DNA from: Clavibacter michiganensis
Lineage (GTDB): Bacteria > Actinomycetota > Actinomycetes > Actinomycetales > Microbacteriaceae
DNA: 64,000 nt
Assembly: GCF_016907085.1 (NCBI RefSeq)
Contig: NZ_JAFBBJ010000001.1
Coordinates: 124,001-188,000, forward strand
Direction of reading: 5' to 3'
The notes under the pieces: model-generated
Databases searched by the model: none
What the model was told of the DNA's origin: nothing
The model's input: only the letters and a program-made list of their open reading frames with translations
Part shown: in pieces, positions 15,386 to 23,690 of the stretch
Numbering within the stretch: position 1 is the stretch's first letter
Layout: each line of letters opens with the position of its first letter
Program-made: the position numbers and the translations under genes

Positions 15386-16813
15386 GTGTTCGAACTCCAC
15401 CACCTCACCGCTCAGGACCAGTGGGACCAGCTCCAGCGCGGCGAGGTCACCCCGACCGAGCTCGTGACCCACTACCTCGAGCGCATCGAGCGGCTGGACC
15501 CGGGCCTCGGCGCGTTCACGACCGTCACCGCCGACCGTGCCCTGGAGCGCGCCCGGCACGTCGAGCGCGAGGTGCCGCGCACCGCGCCGCTCTGGGGCCT
15601 GCCGTTCGGCGACAAGGACCTCTCCGAGCGCGCCGGCGTCCGCACCACCTTCGGCTCCCGCCTCTTCCGCGACCACGTGTCCGACCGCACCGACCCGATC
15701 CCGCAGGCGCTCGACGACGCGGGCGGCATCAGCCTGGGCAAGACGAGCGCGCCCGAGTTCGGCCTGCCGTCGTACACGGAGAGCCTCGTCGGCCCGCCCG
15801 CGCGCACGCCCTGGGACACCACGCGCGGTGCCGGTGGATCCAGCGGGGGAGCGGCCGTCGCGGTCGCGGCGGGCCTCCTGCCGTTCGCGCCGGGATCCGA
15901 CGGCGGCGGCTCGGTGCGCATCCCCGCGGCGGCCACCGGCCTCGTCGGCCTCAAGCCGTCGCGCGGCCTCGTGCCCGCGGGATCCGGCCAGGAGTCGCTC
16001 GCGGGCCTCGTGGTCCCCGGCCCGCTCGCGCGCAGCGTCGCGGACGCGGCCATGCTGCTCGACGCGATGATCGGCCGGGTCAACGGCCGCATCCCGCACC
16101 CCTTCACCCTGCGCGCGCCCGAGGACCCGGACGGCGACCTGCTGGGCGCGGCCGTCCGCGGCGAGGGCCGCTTCCAGATCGGCGTGATGACCACCACGCC
16201 GTGGGACGACGCCTACGAGATCGTGCGCGACCCCTCCGCCGACGACGCCCTCGCGCTCGCCGTGCGCGAGCTCGCGACCATGGGCCACGGCCTGGAGGAC
16301 CTCGCGCTGCGGCCGGATCCCACCTACGCGCCCGCGTTCCGCACCATCTGGCAGGCCGGTGCCGCGGGGATCCCGGCCGAGGGCGACCAGCTCGACCTCC
16401 TCGAGCCGCTCACGCGCTGGCTCGTGGAGCGCGGCCGGACCCTCACGGCGCGCGACCTCGCCCGCGCGCTCGCGCAGCTCGCCGCCTACGAGCGCAGCGT
16501 GATCGCGCAGTTCGCCCACGTGGACGCCGTGCTCACCCCCGCGCTCGCGCAGGAGCCGCGGCCGATCGGCTGGTACGACGCCGAGGACGGCGAGCGGAAC
16601 TTCGCGCAGCAGGTGCGGTACACGCCGTACACGTCGTTCGCCAACGTGACGGGCCTGCCCGCGATCACGCTGCCCGTGCACCTCACGGACGACGGCCTGC
16701 CCATGGGCGTGCAGCTCATCGGCAAGCCGGGCGGGGAGGCGACGCTGCTCGCGATCGGCCGGCAGCTCGAGCGGCGCCTGCGCTGGCAGCGGCGGCACCC
16801 GCCGCAGTGGTGA
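15386..16813 (+). CDS. Amidase signature family amidase
   Basis: A 475-residue cytoplasmic amide hydrolase. The Ser-cisSer-Lys triad is complete: Lys77 in FGDKDL, the cis-Ser in GAGGSSGGAA (about residue 152) and the nucleophile Ser176 in GSDGGGSVRIPA. It is therefore an amidase proper rather than a GatA subunit, since no gatB or gatC neighbours are present. The substrate (aliphatic, aryl or peptide amide) is unknown. Start GTG at 15386 follows TACGCT (15374-15379) by six bases, predicting a leaderless mRNA. It is convergent with the exporter gene, with only nine bases between the stops. Confidence 0.93.
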   Translation: MFELHHLTAQDQWDQLQRGEVTPTELVTHYLERIERLDPGLGAFTTVTADRALERARHVEREVPRTAPLWGLPFGDKDLSERAGVRTTFGSRLFRDHVSDRTDPIPQALDDAGGISLGKTSAPEFGLPSYTESLVGPPARTPWDTTRGAGGSSGGAAVAVAAGLLPFAPGSDGGGSVRIPAAATGLVGLKPSRGLVPAGSGQESLAGLVVPGPLARSVADAAMLLDAMIGRVNGRIPHPFTLRAPEDPDGDLLGAAVRGEGRFQIGVMTTTPWDDAYEIVRDPSADDALALAVRELATMGHGLEDLALRPDPTYAPAFRTIWQAGAAGIPAEGDQLDLLEPLTRWLVERGRTLTARDLARALAQLAAYERSVIAQFAHVDAVLTPALAQEPRPIGWYDAEDGERNFAQQVRYTPYTSFANVTGLPAITLPVHLTDDGLPMGVQLIGKPGGEATLLAIGRQLERRLRWQRRHPPQW

Positions 16814-16822
16814 GGCGGCGGG

Positions 16823-17560
16823 TCAGCCCAGCCCGCTGATCCCCTTGACGATCGCCGACACCGCGCCGCCGAACGCCAGCACCACGACGGCCGCGCGGGC
16901 GGCGCGCGTCGGGATCCGGGGGCCGAGGAGCGTGCCCGCCCCGATCCCCGCGAGCATCGTCACGATGATGCCCACCCACGCCGCCGTCCCCAGGTGCGGC
17001 CAGCGCTCCGGCGCGATGAGGAGCTTCGTGAGGAGGGACGAGGCCCCGACCGTGACGAAGAACGGCTGCAGCGTCGCCGCGAACGCCCGCTGCTCCCAGC
17101 GGCTCACGACCGCGTAGACGCTGAGGCTCGGCCCGCCGATGCCGGCCGCCGCGTTCATGACGCCCGACGCGAAGCCGAAGCCCGCCATGACGCCCGGCCC
17201 GTCGATCGGGCGCGCGGTCCGCCGGAGCGCGAGCGAGGTGGTGAGGGCGGCGATGAGCAGCAGGCCGATCCCGATCTCGAGGGCCTCGTCCGGCAGCAGG
17301 TAGGCGAGGAGGGCGCCGGGCACGATCCCCACGAGCGCGGGGATCGCGAGGAAGAGGTAGCGTCGCCACTCCACGTCGCGTCGGACACCCGCCAGGATGA
17401 TCGCCGCGGACAGCGCGCCGCAGAGGTTCACGATGAGGACGCCGTCGAAGGGGCCGAGGAGGATCACGAGCACGGGTGAGACGACGAGCGCGAAGCCGAG
17501 GCCGGTGACGCGCTGGGCCACGGCGCCCACGAACACGGCGGCGAGGACGAGGGCGGACAC
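16823..17560 (-). CDS. TauE/SafE family sulfite-exporter-like membrane protein
   Basis: A 245-residue integral membrane protein with about eight hydrophobic segments and the duplicated TauE/SafE repeats (GLGFALVVSPVLVILLG in the first half, NAAAGIGGPSLSVYAV in the second). The family exports sulfite, sulfoacetate and other organosulfonates, but many members have unknown substrates. GTG at 17560 is preceded by GGGAGGA at good spacing, so the longer upstream reading frame is not used. It is divergent from the siderophore-interacting protein gene across a short iron-box region. Confidence 0.88.
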   Translation of the reverse strand: MSALVLAAVFVGAVAQRVTGLGFALVVSPVLVILLGPFDGVLIVNLCGALSAAIILAGVRRDVEWRRYLFLAIPALVGIVPGALLAYLLPDEALEIGIGLLLIAALTTSLALRRTARPIDGPGVMAGFGFASGVMNAAAGIGGPSLSVYAVVSRWEQRAFAATLQPFFVTVGASSLLTKLLIAPERWPHLGTAAWVGIIVTMLAGIGAGTLLGPRIPTRAARAAVVVLAFGGAVSAIVKGISGLG

Positions 17561-17613
17561 GATGACATCCTCCCGTGGATCCCGGTCTAGTTCCGCCGCC
17601 CGCCCTCGACCGC

Positions 17614-17634
17614 TGAGGTAAGGCATGCCATACT
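17614..17634 (+). promoter_or_regulatory. IdeR/DtxR-type iron box overlapping the SIP promoter
   Basis: Bases 17614-17632 match about 12 of 19 positions of the DtxR/IdeR consensus TTAGGTTAGGCTAACCTAA. They overlap a CATACT -10 box (17629-17634) that ends six bases before the GTG start of the siderophore-interacting protein. Iron-dependent repression would be expected; the match is partial. Confidence 0.6.
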
Positions 17635-17640
17635 TAGGCT

Positions 17641-18633
17641 GTGCTTACCTCCACCGCGACCCTCGCCGCCGGCACCGCTCCCGTCGAGGACACGGTCGAG
17701 GAGCAACCCGCGGTCGAGCGCCCCGCCTACCGGCCGTTCGCGGCCCGGGTCGCGCGCACCGAGCGCGTCAGCCCGACGTTCCTGCGGATCACGTTCCAGA
17801 GCGACGACCTCCGCGACTTCGGCGACGAGTGCCTCGACCAGCGCATCAAGCTGCTGCTGCCCGTCGCCGAGCACGGCCTGCCCGACCTCACCGGCGTCGG
17901 GGGCGACGACTGGTTCGCCTGGTGGCGCGCGCTGCCCGACGCCGAGCGCAACCCGCTCCGCACCTACACGTCCCGCGCGGTCCGCCGCGAGCTCGGCGAG
18001 GTCGACGTCGACTTCGCGCTGCACGGCGACATGGGCCCCGCCTCCCGCTGGGCCGGAGCCGCGCAGCCCGGCGACGAGATGGTCATCATCGGCCCCGACG
18101 CCCTCAGCCCCGCCCGCGGCCTCGGCATCGAGTGGCACCCGGGCGCCGCCCGCTCCCTGCTCCTCGCGGGTGACGAGACGGCCGCGCCCGCCATCTGCAA
18201 CATCCTCTCCTCCCTGCCCGACGACGCCGTGGGCTGCGCCTTCATCGAGGTCCCCGTCACGGGCGACCGCCTCGACGTGCGCGTGCCGAAGGGCGTGAAC
18301 CTCACCTGGCTGCCGCGCGACGGCCGCCCGAACGGATCCCGCCTCGAGGAGGCCGTGCGCCGCTGGGTCGACTGCCACGTGAAGGTCGGCGCCATCGCCA
18401 CCCCCGAGGTCGCGCTCGCCGACGAGGTCCAGCCGCTCGCCGAGGACGACGCCGAGGGCATCGTCTGGGACGCGCCGGTCGTCCACGAGGGCTCCACGCT
18501 CTACGCCTGGCTCGCGGGCGAGTCCGGCTGCATCAAGGCCATGCGCCGCTTCCTCGTGCGCGACACCGGGATCGACCGCCGCCAGGTCGCCTTCATGGGC
18601 TACTGGCGTCGCGGCGCGGCCGAGGGATCCTGA
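17641..18633 (+). CDS. Siderophore-interacting protein (ferric-siderophore reductase)
   Basis: A 330-residue flavoprotein of the SIP (ViuB/YqjH-like) family that reduces ferric siderophores in the cytoplasm to release iron. The FAD-binding beta barrel covers about residues 30-160 with the RTYTSRAVR motif (R-x-Y-T-x-R) that holds the isoalloxazine. The C-terminal SIP domain has LLLAGDETAAPAICNILSSL and ends with the YWRRGAAEG segment typical of the family. Start GTG at 17641, probably leaderless, behind an iron-box-like palindrome. A short gene with a related domain follows after two bases. Confidence 0.94.
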   Translation: MLTSTATLAAGTAPVEDTVEEQPAVERPAYRPFAARVARTERVSPTFLRITFQSDDLRDFGDECLDQRIKLLLPVAEHGLPDLTGVGGDDWFAWWRALPDAERNPLRTYTSRAVRRELGEVDVDFALHGDMGPASRWAGAAQPGDEMVIIGPDALSPARGLGIEWHPGAARSLLLAGDETAAPAICNILSSLPDDAVGCAFIEVPVTGDRLDVRVPKGVNLTWLPRDGRPNGSRLEEAVRRWVDCHVKVGAIATPEVALADEVQPLAEDDAEGIVWDAPVVHEGSTLYAWLAGESGCIKAMRRFLVRDTGIDRRQVAFMGYWRRGAAEGS

Positions 18634-18635
18634 CG

Positions 18636-19040
18636 ATGGCCGGATCCACCCGCACGCGCGCCGCGAAGGGCACGAAGCGCCAGGTGCTGCTCGTCACCGA
18701 CGAGACCGGCCTCGCCGAGACGCAGGTCGCGCTCGCCGCGCTTCCGCTGTGCACGCGCGGCAGCGTGTTCGTCGAGGTGCCGGACGCGTCCGTCGAGGTG
18801 GATCTCGCGCACCCGCCGCGCATGGTCGTCACCGTCATCGCGCGCGAGGGCCGCGGGGCTGACGGCGCGCCCGCCGAGCCGATGACCGCGGTCGCCCGGG
18901 CCGTCGGCGCGTGGGCCAGCGAGATGATGGTCTTCTCCGCGCCGATCTCCGACGAGCACCCGGTCACCGAGGTCAGCGTGCTGCTCGGCGGGCACGTCGG
19001 CGGCCACGACGACCTGCTGCACCTGCTCGCGACCCGCTGA
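18636..19040 (+). CDS. Small SIP-domain-like protein
   Basis: A 134-residue protein encoded two bases after the siderophore-interacting protein gene, clearly in the same operon. Residues 16-60 (RQVLLVTDETGLAETQVALA) mirror the SIP C-terminal domain of its neighbour (SLLLAGDETAAPAICNIL), and the following FVEVPDASVEVDL stretch matches FIEVPVTGDRLDV there. It lacks the FAD barrel and the C-terminal helices. It may therefore be a stand-alone NAD(P)-binding-type half that modulates or partners the reductase; this is inferred from the similarity and position only. Confidence 0.7.
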   Translation: MAGSTRTRAAKGTKRQVLLVTDETGLAETQVALAALPLCTRGSVFVEVPDASVEVDLAHPPRMVVTVIAREGRGADGAPAEPMTAVARAVGAWASEMMVFSAPISDEHPVTEVSVLLGGHVGGHDDLLHLLATR

Positions 19041-19079
19041 CGCGGATCCGCCGCGCTCCTGCCGTCGCGGGCGCGCGGC

Positions 19080-19958
19080 TCAGCGCCGCACGGGCTCGTC
19101 GGTGCCGGCCGCGAGCTCCAGCGCCGCCCACAGATCCCGTCCGAGCTGCGGGTCCGCCGCCTGCGCGGTCGTCTTCCCGTCGGGCGTGAGCTGGTCGAAG
19201 TACGTGCCGTCCGGCGCGCCCAGGTCGGGCACCGACGCGAGCTGCACGAGCGGCACGGCGCCCGCCTCCGCGGAGATGCCGTAGGCGCCCATGGAGAGCG
19301 CGAGCAGCGCCTTCATCACGGTGCTGTCGGATCCGAACGACGTCCGCACGAGCCCCGGGTGGAACGAGCACGCCTCGATGCCGCGCGGGCCGACGCGCTC
19401 GGCGAGCGTGCGCATCATCAGGATCATCATCGCCTTCGACGTGCCGTACGCCTGCCAGCCGCCGAGCCAGGGGCGCTTCCGCCAGTCGAGGTCGTCGAGG
19501 CGCACGCGGCCCCAGAGGTTGGCGCGGCTCGCGGTGCCGATGACGCGCACCGGGCTCGCGTCGGCGTCGAGCGCGTCCTGCGTCTCCTCGAGGCGCGGGA
19601 GGAGCAGGCGCGTGAGGAGGAACGGCGCGAGGACGTTGCGCTGGAAGGTGGTCTCGTGGCCGTCGACCGTCATCGCGCGCCGGGGCACGAGGCTGCCGGC
19701 GTTGAGGGCCAGCACGTGGATCCGCGGGCACGTCTCGAGGAGCGTCGCCGCCAGCCCGCGCACCTCGTCGAGCCGGTCCATGTCGGCGATGGCGTGCCGC
19801 GCGCCCAGCTCGGCCGCGATGCCGCGCGTGCGCTCGGGATCCCGCCCGACCACGACGACGTCGGCGCCGCGCGCGTGCAGCTCCCGGGCGGCGATGCGGC
19901 CGATGCCGGAGCTCGCGCCCGTGATGACGACCGTGCGGCCGTCGAGCGGGCCCGTCAC
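19080..19958 (-). CDS. SDR family oxidoreductase (retinol-dehydrogenase-like)
   Basis: A 292-residue short-chain dehydrogenase with TGASSGIG near residue 15, the variant LNAGS instead of NNAG, and the active-site YGTSK motif. The extended C-terminal part and the internal RANLWGRVRLDDL stretch place it with the WWOX/retinol-dehydrogenase-like SDRs of actinobacteria. The substrate is unknown. Start GTG at 19958 overlaps the stop codon of the upstream HExxH protein by four bases. It is the last gene of a three-gene operon led by a flavoprotein disulfide reductase. Confidence 0.88.
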   Translation of the reverse strand: MTGPLDGRTVVITGASSGIGRIAARELHARGADVVVVGRDPERTRGIAAELGARHAIADMDRLDEVRGLAATLLETCPRIHVLALNAGSLVPRRAMTVDGHETTFQRNVLAPFLLTRLLLPRLEETQDALDADASPVRVIGTASRANLWGRVRLDDLDWRKRPWLGGWQAYGTSKAMMILMMRTLAERVGPRGIEACSFHPGLVRTSFGSDSTVMKALLALSMGAYGISAEAGAVPLVQLASVPDLGAPDGTYFDQLTPDGKTTAQAADPQLGRDLWAALELAAGTDEPVRR

Positions 19959-20347
19959 CGGTAGCCGCCCTTCTCGAGGCCGGCCTCGATCTCGAACCGG
20001 TTCCGCAGCGGATCCCGTCCCGCCCACCCGTAGAGCAGCGGCATCAGCAGGCCGTACCGGCGCCACTGCGCGACGTGCACGGCCTCGTGCTCCAGCACGT
20101 CGGGTCCGGCGTTGTCGCGCGTGAGGTAGACGCGGCCGACGCACGTGCCGCCGCGCCCGAACACCCAGGAGGGAAGTCCCGTGAGCACGATGAGGTCGCC
20201 GTGGCGGCGGACCTCGCCCGTGCTGAGCGGCAAGCCGATCGCGAGGCCCACCGCGGTCGCGACGCCGCTGCCGGCGCGCGAGACGGGGGAGTCGAGCAGG
20301 ACGCCGCGGACGGCACCCGCCGCGGCGCCGATGCCGGCCCGGATCAC
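19955..20347 (-). CDS. Small HExxH-motif protein
   Basis: A 130-residue protein with a hydrophobic region at about residues 25-42 and the zinc-metallopeptidase-like motif HEAVH at 87-91, followed by VAQWRRYG. A sequence of this type recurs in small actinobacterial proteins of unknown role, where the helix resembles the DUF4157 peptidase motif. Whether it is catalytic is not known. It is coupled at both ends by four-base GTGA overlaps: its start overlaps the stop of the flavoprotein reductase and its stop overlaps the start of the SDR. Confidence 0.75.
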   Translation of the reverse strand: MIRAGIGAAAGAVRGVLLDSPVSRAGSGVATAVGLAIGLPLSTGEVRRHGDLIVLTGLPSWVFGRGGTCVGRVYLTRDNAGPDVLEHEAVHVAQWRRYGLLMPLLYGWAGRDPLRNRFEIEAGLEKGGYR

Positions 20348-21777
20348 GCGGTCGGCCGGCCGTACGTCTCGAGCAGGCGCAGCCACACCTCGCTGATCGT
20401 GGGGTACGACGGCACCGCGTGCCACAGGCGCGTGAGCGGCACCTCGCCGACGACCGCGATGGTCGCGGAGTGCAGCAGCTCGGCGACGTCGGGGCCGACG
20501 AAGGTGACGCCGACGATCACGCCGCGGTCCTCGTCGACGACCATGCGCGCCTGCCCCGCGTAGCCGTCGGCGTGCAGGCTCGAGCCCGCGACGGATCCGA
20601 GGTCGTAGTCGACGACGCGCGTGCGGATCCCGGCGTCCTCGGCCGCCTTCGCGGTGAGGCCGACGCTCGCGACCTCGGGGTCGGTGAAGGTGACCTGCGG
20701 GACGGCGCGGTGGTCGGCGGTCGCGACGTGCACGCCCCACGGGGAGTCGTCGACGGTGCCGCCGGTCGCGCGCGCGGCGATGACCTCGCCCGCGGCGCGC
20801 GCCTGGTACTTGCCCTGGTGGGTGAGGAGCGCGCGGTGGTTGACGTCGCCGACGGCGTACAGCCACGGCGTCTCCGCGTTGACCTCGCCCGTGACGAGCA
20901 TGGTGTCGTCCACGTCGAGGTAGGCGCCAGCCTCGAGGCCCACGGTGTCGAGGCCCAGGTCCTCGGTGCGCGGGGTGCGGCCGGTGGCGACGAGCAGCTC
21001 GGCGGCCGTGACGGAGGATCCGTCGGACAGCTCGACGGTGACCTCGTCGCCGTCGCGCGTCACGCGGGAGGGCGAGGCGCCGAGCCGCACGTCGACGCCC
21101 ATGCCCGTCAGGCTGTCGCCGACGAGCTCGCCCGCGAAGGGCTCCTGCCCGGTGAGCAGGCCGCTGCGCGCGACGATCGTGACGGCGCTGCCGAGCGACG
21201 CGAAGGCGGTGGCCATCTCGGCGGCGACGACGCCGCCGCCGATGACGACGAGGGAGGTCGGCACGACCTCCACGCTGGTGGCCTCGCGGCTGGTCCAGGG
21301 CTCGGCCTCGGCGAGGCCGGGGATGTCGGGGAGGAGGGCGGCGGTGCCGGTGGAGACGACGACGGCGTGGGCCGCCTCGTGCTCGGTGACGGATCCGTCG
21401 GGCGCGGTGACCGTGACGCGGCGCGGCCCGGAGATGCGCCCATGGCCGCGCGCGAGGTCGATGCCGATGCCCTCGAGCCAGCTCACCTGGCCTTGGTCGT
21501 CCCAGGAGCTGGTGAAGGAGTCGCGGCGCTTCAGCACCGCCGCGACGTCGAGGTCGCCCGTGACCGCCTCCTTCGAGCCGGCGACGGCGCGCGCCGCGCG
21601 GAGGGCGCTGCCGGAGCGGAGGAGCGCCTTGCTGGGCATGCAGGCCCAGTAGGAGCACTCGCCCCCCACGAGCTCGGACTCGACGACGAGCACGGAGAGC
21701 CCGCCCTGCTTCGCGCGGTCGGCGACGTTCTCGCCGACGGGGCCGGCACCGATGACGATGAGGTCGTAGGAGGTCAT
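20344..21777 (-). CDS. FAD-dependent pyridine nucleotide-disulfide oxidoreductase
   Basis: A 477-residue class I flavoprotein reductase related to dihydrolipoamide dehydrogenase, mycothione reductase and mercuric reductase. The FAD motif GAGPVG is at 10-15, the redox-active disulfide Cys41-x4-Cys46 in GGECSYWACMPSKA, the NAD(P) motif IGGGVVAAEMA, the second FAD motif YAVGD, and the C-terminal base in HAVPSYPTISE. The C-x4-C spacing suits a true thiol reductase; which thiol is unknown, and no 2-oxoacid dehydrogenase genes are nearby. A TAGGGT -10 box (21789-21784) ends six bases before the ATG. It leads a three-gene overlapping operon. Confidence 0.9.
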   Translation of the reverse strand: MTSYDLIVIGAGPVGENVADRAKQGGLSVLVVESELVGGECSYWACMPSKALLRSGSALRAARAVAGSKEAVTGDLDVAAVLKRRDSFTSSWDDQGQVSWLEGIGIDLARGHGRISGPRRVTVTAPDGSVTEHEAAHAVVVSTGTAALLPDIPGLAEAEPWTSREATSVEVVPTSLVVIGGGVVAAEMATAFASLGSAVTIVARSGLLTGQEPFAGELVGDSLTGMGVDVRLGASPSRVTRDGDEVTVELSDGSSVTAAELLVATGRTPRTEDLGLDTVGLEAGAYLDVDDTMLVTGEVNAETPWLYAVGDVNHRALLTHQGKYQARAAGEVIAARATGGTVDDSPWGVHVATADHRAVPQVTFTDPEVASVGLTAKAAEDAGIRTRVVDYDLGSVAGSSLHADGYAGQARMVVDEDRGVIVGVTFVGPDVAELLHSATIAVVGEVPLTRLWHAVPSYPTISEVWLRLLETYGRPTA

Positions 21778-21833
21778 CGTCCGACCCTACGCCGGGACTC
21801 CCGGGCATCGGCCCGGCGGCTTCGGTCGGCGGC

Positions 21834-22673
21834 TCAGCGGCCGACGAACTCCGCGGGACGCCGGCTCGCCGCCGCCTGCATGCCGCGCGCCGCGTCCTCG
21901 GATCCCGCGAGCCGCACGAGCTCGGCGGGGAGGGCAGCGGCCGCGGATCCGTGCCCGTCGCGGATGGCGGCGCGGGCGTTGCGGAGGGTCGCCTGCACGG
22001 CGAGCGGGGCCTGCGCGGCGATGCGGTCGGCGATCCCGATCGCCGTCTCGAGCTGCTCGCCGTCGGGCACCACGAGCTGCACGACGCGCATCCGCCTGGC
22101 CTCCTCCGCGTCGAACGGGTCGCCCGTGAGGATCCAGCGCATGGCGTCGCCCCAGCCCGCGACCGCGGGGAAGCGGAGTGTCGCCCCGCCGAAGGGCAGG
22201 ATCCCGCGCGCGACCTCGATCTGCCCGAACCGCGTGCCCGCGGCCGCCACCACCACGTCGCTCGCGAGGGCCAGCTCGATCCCGAGCGTGAGGCACGTGC
22301 CCTGCACCGCGAGGACGACGGGCTTGCCCGTGCCCGCGTCCGCCATGCGCCACGGGTCGACGCCGTCATCCGGCACCGAGTCGAGGCCGCCGCCGGGGCC
22401 GCGGCCGATGTGGGGGGCGACGTCCGCGAGGTCGAGCCCGCCCGTGAAGTGGTCGCCGAACGCGTGCACGACGCCGACGCGCAGCTCCGGGTCGCGGTCG
22501 AGCAGGCCGTACGCGCTCGCGAGCTCGCGGAGCATCCGCATGTCGGCGGCGTTGCGCTTGGCCGGCCGGTCGAGGCCGATCAGCAGCAGGTGCCCTCGCC
22601 GCTCGACGCGCACGCGCGGTGCCTCGTCGGCCTCGGGGCGGGCGGTGGATGCGGTGCGGGCGTCGTCGCTCAC
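21834..22673 (-). CDS. Enoyl-CoA hydratase/isomerase family protein
   Basis: A 279-residue crotonase-fold protein. The CoA/oxyanion-hole segments are recognisable (KRNAADMRMLRELASAY, GDHFTGGLDLADVAPHI, then VQGTCLTLGIELALASDVV), and the FGQIEVARGILPFGGATLR segment is typical of the hydratase region. The substrate CoA ester is unknown. Start GTG at 22673 is preceded by GAAGGAGA, a good ribosome binding site. It lies 68 bases downstream of the ureohydrolase gene and may be transcribed with it. Confidence 0.9.
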   Translation of the reverse strand: MSDDARTASTARPEADEAPRVRVERRGHLLLIGLDRPAKRNAADMRMLRELASAYGLLDRDPELRVGVVHAFGDHFTGGLDLADVAPHIGRGPGGGLDSVPDDGVDPWRMADAGTGKPVVLAVQGTCLTLGIELALASDVVVAAAGTRFGQIEVARGILPFGGATLRFPAVAGWGDAMRWILTGDPFDAEEARRMRVVQLVVPDGEQLETAIGIADRIAAQAPLAVQATLRNARAAIRDGHGSAAAALPAELVRLAGSEDAARGMQAAASRRPAEFVGR

Positions 22674-22741
22674 GGCGGTCTCCTTCGATCGTCCGTCCCA
22701 GACTCGCAGGGCCGGGCGGGCGGCGCGACCTCCCGGTCGGG

Positions 22742-23584
22742 TCACACGGGCCCGGTCAGCGCCCCGATGATCCGCAGGATGGTGCCCATGTCGTCCACGG
22801 CCGCCGCGGGGGAGGAGGGCGCGAATTCGGTGATCCCGGCGCCCGCGAGACCGAACGACCGGCGCAGCGCCTTGATCGACTCGGTCACGACCTGGACGTC
22901 GAGCCCGAACGGCTCGGGGTATCCGACGCCGGACATGGCACCGGGATCCAGCACGTCGAGGTCGACGTGGATGTAGACGTGCGCGGCGCCCGTGGCGGTG
23001 ACCGCCCGGACGAGCGCCTCGGGCCCGACGGCGTCGGCGCCGAGGAGCGGGATGCCGCGCGCGTCCACGAGGTCGGACTCGGCGTCGTCCAGGGCGCGCA
23101 CGCCGGCGAGCACGACGCGGTCGGGGGTGACGGCGCCCGCGGGGAGCTCCAGCCCGTCGACGCCCTCGCCGATGACGGCGCGCAGCACCATCCCGTGGAA
23201 GGCCCCGGACGGCGAGGAGGCGGGCGAGTTGAGGTCGGCGTGGGCGTCGAGCCACACGACCGCGAGGCCGGGGTGGGCGGCGGCCGCGTGCCCGATGGAC
23301 GCGATCTCCACGCCGCAGTCGCCGCCTATCGTGACGACCGTGGACGCGCCGGATGCCGACGCCGCCTGCAGCGCCGCCTCCTGGCGGGTGCGCACCGCGA
23401 GCAGCGACGCGTAGCGGAGCACGCCCGTGCCGAGCGACTCGCCGGCCTCGACGGGCACGTCGACGACGTGCGTGGCGGAGGCGGGCAGGTCGCCGCGTAT
23501 CGCCTCGGCGCCGTCCGCGAGCCTCATGGCGCGGGACGAGCCCGAGCCCTGCCATTGGGGGACGACGACGAAGGAGGCGGGCAC
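22742..23584 (-). CDS. Arginase/agmatinase (ureohydrolase) family protein
   Basis: A 280-residue ureohydrolase-fold enzyme. The two aspartate-rich manganese motifs are intact (LDAHADLN at about 112-119 and HVDLDVLDP at about 205-213), but the first motif reads GGDCG with Cys90 where arginases have His (GGDHS). Hydrolysis of arginine, agmatine, formiminoglutamate or another guanidino compound is possible; the His-to-Cys change leaves activity uncertain. Start GTG at 23584 follows GATACT (23595-23590) by five bases, so the transcript is probably leaderless. Confidence 0.85.
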   Translation of the reverse strand: MPASFVVVPQWQGSGSSRAMRLADGAEAIRGDLPASATHVVDVPVEAGESLGTGVLRYASLLAVRTRQEAALQAASASGASTVVTIGGDCGVEIASIGHAAAAHPGLAVVWLDAHADLNSPASSPSGAFHGMVLRAVIGEGVDGLELPAGAVTPDRVVLAGVRALDDAESDLVDARGIPLLGADAVGPEALVRAVTATGAAHVYIHVDLDVLDPGAMSGVGYPEPFGLDVQVVTESIKALRRSFGLAGAGITEFAPSSPAAAVDDMGTILRIIGALTGPV

Positions 23585-23616
23585 ACCCCAGTATCGCCTG
23601 GGTGGCCGGACATGGC

Positions 23617-23656
23617 GATGCCCGCCGTCTCCGCCGGAGCGGGGAGGGCGGGCATC
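23617..23656 (-). terminator. Hairpin terminator downstream of the F420-reductase-like gene
   Basis: GATGCCCGCC (23617-23626) pairs with GGCGGGCATC (23647-23656) around a 20-base loop, between the NAD(P)-binding protein gene and the ureohydrolase gene on the same strand. No T tract. Confidence 0.55.
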
Positions 23657-23690
23657 GACGTGGGGAGGGACGGACCCTGCGCCTCGCTGC

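Noticed and set aside
13090..16839. A 1249-codon plus-strand frame over the nucleotidase and amidase
   Set aside because: Composition is dominated by Arg, Ala, Gly and His, with no domain; both underlying genes have complete motifs in another frame.
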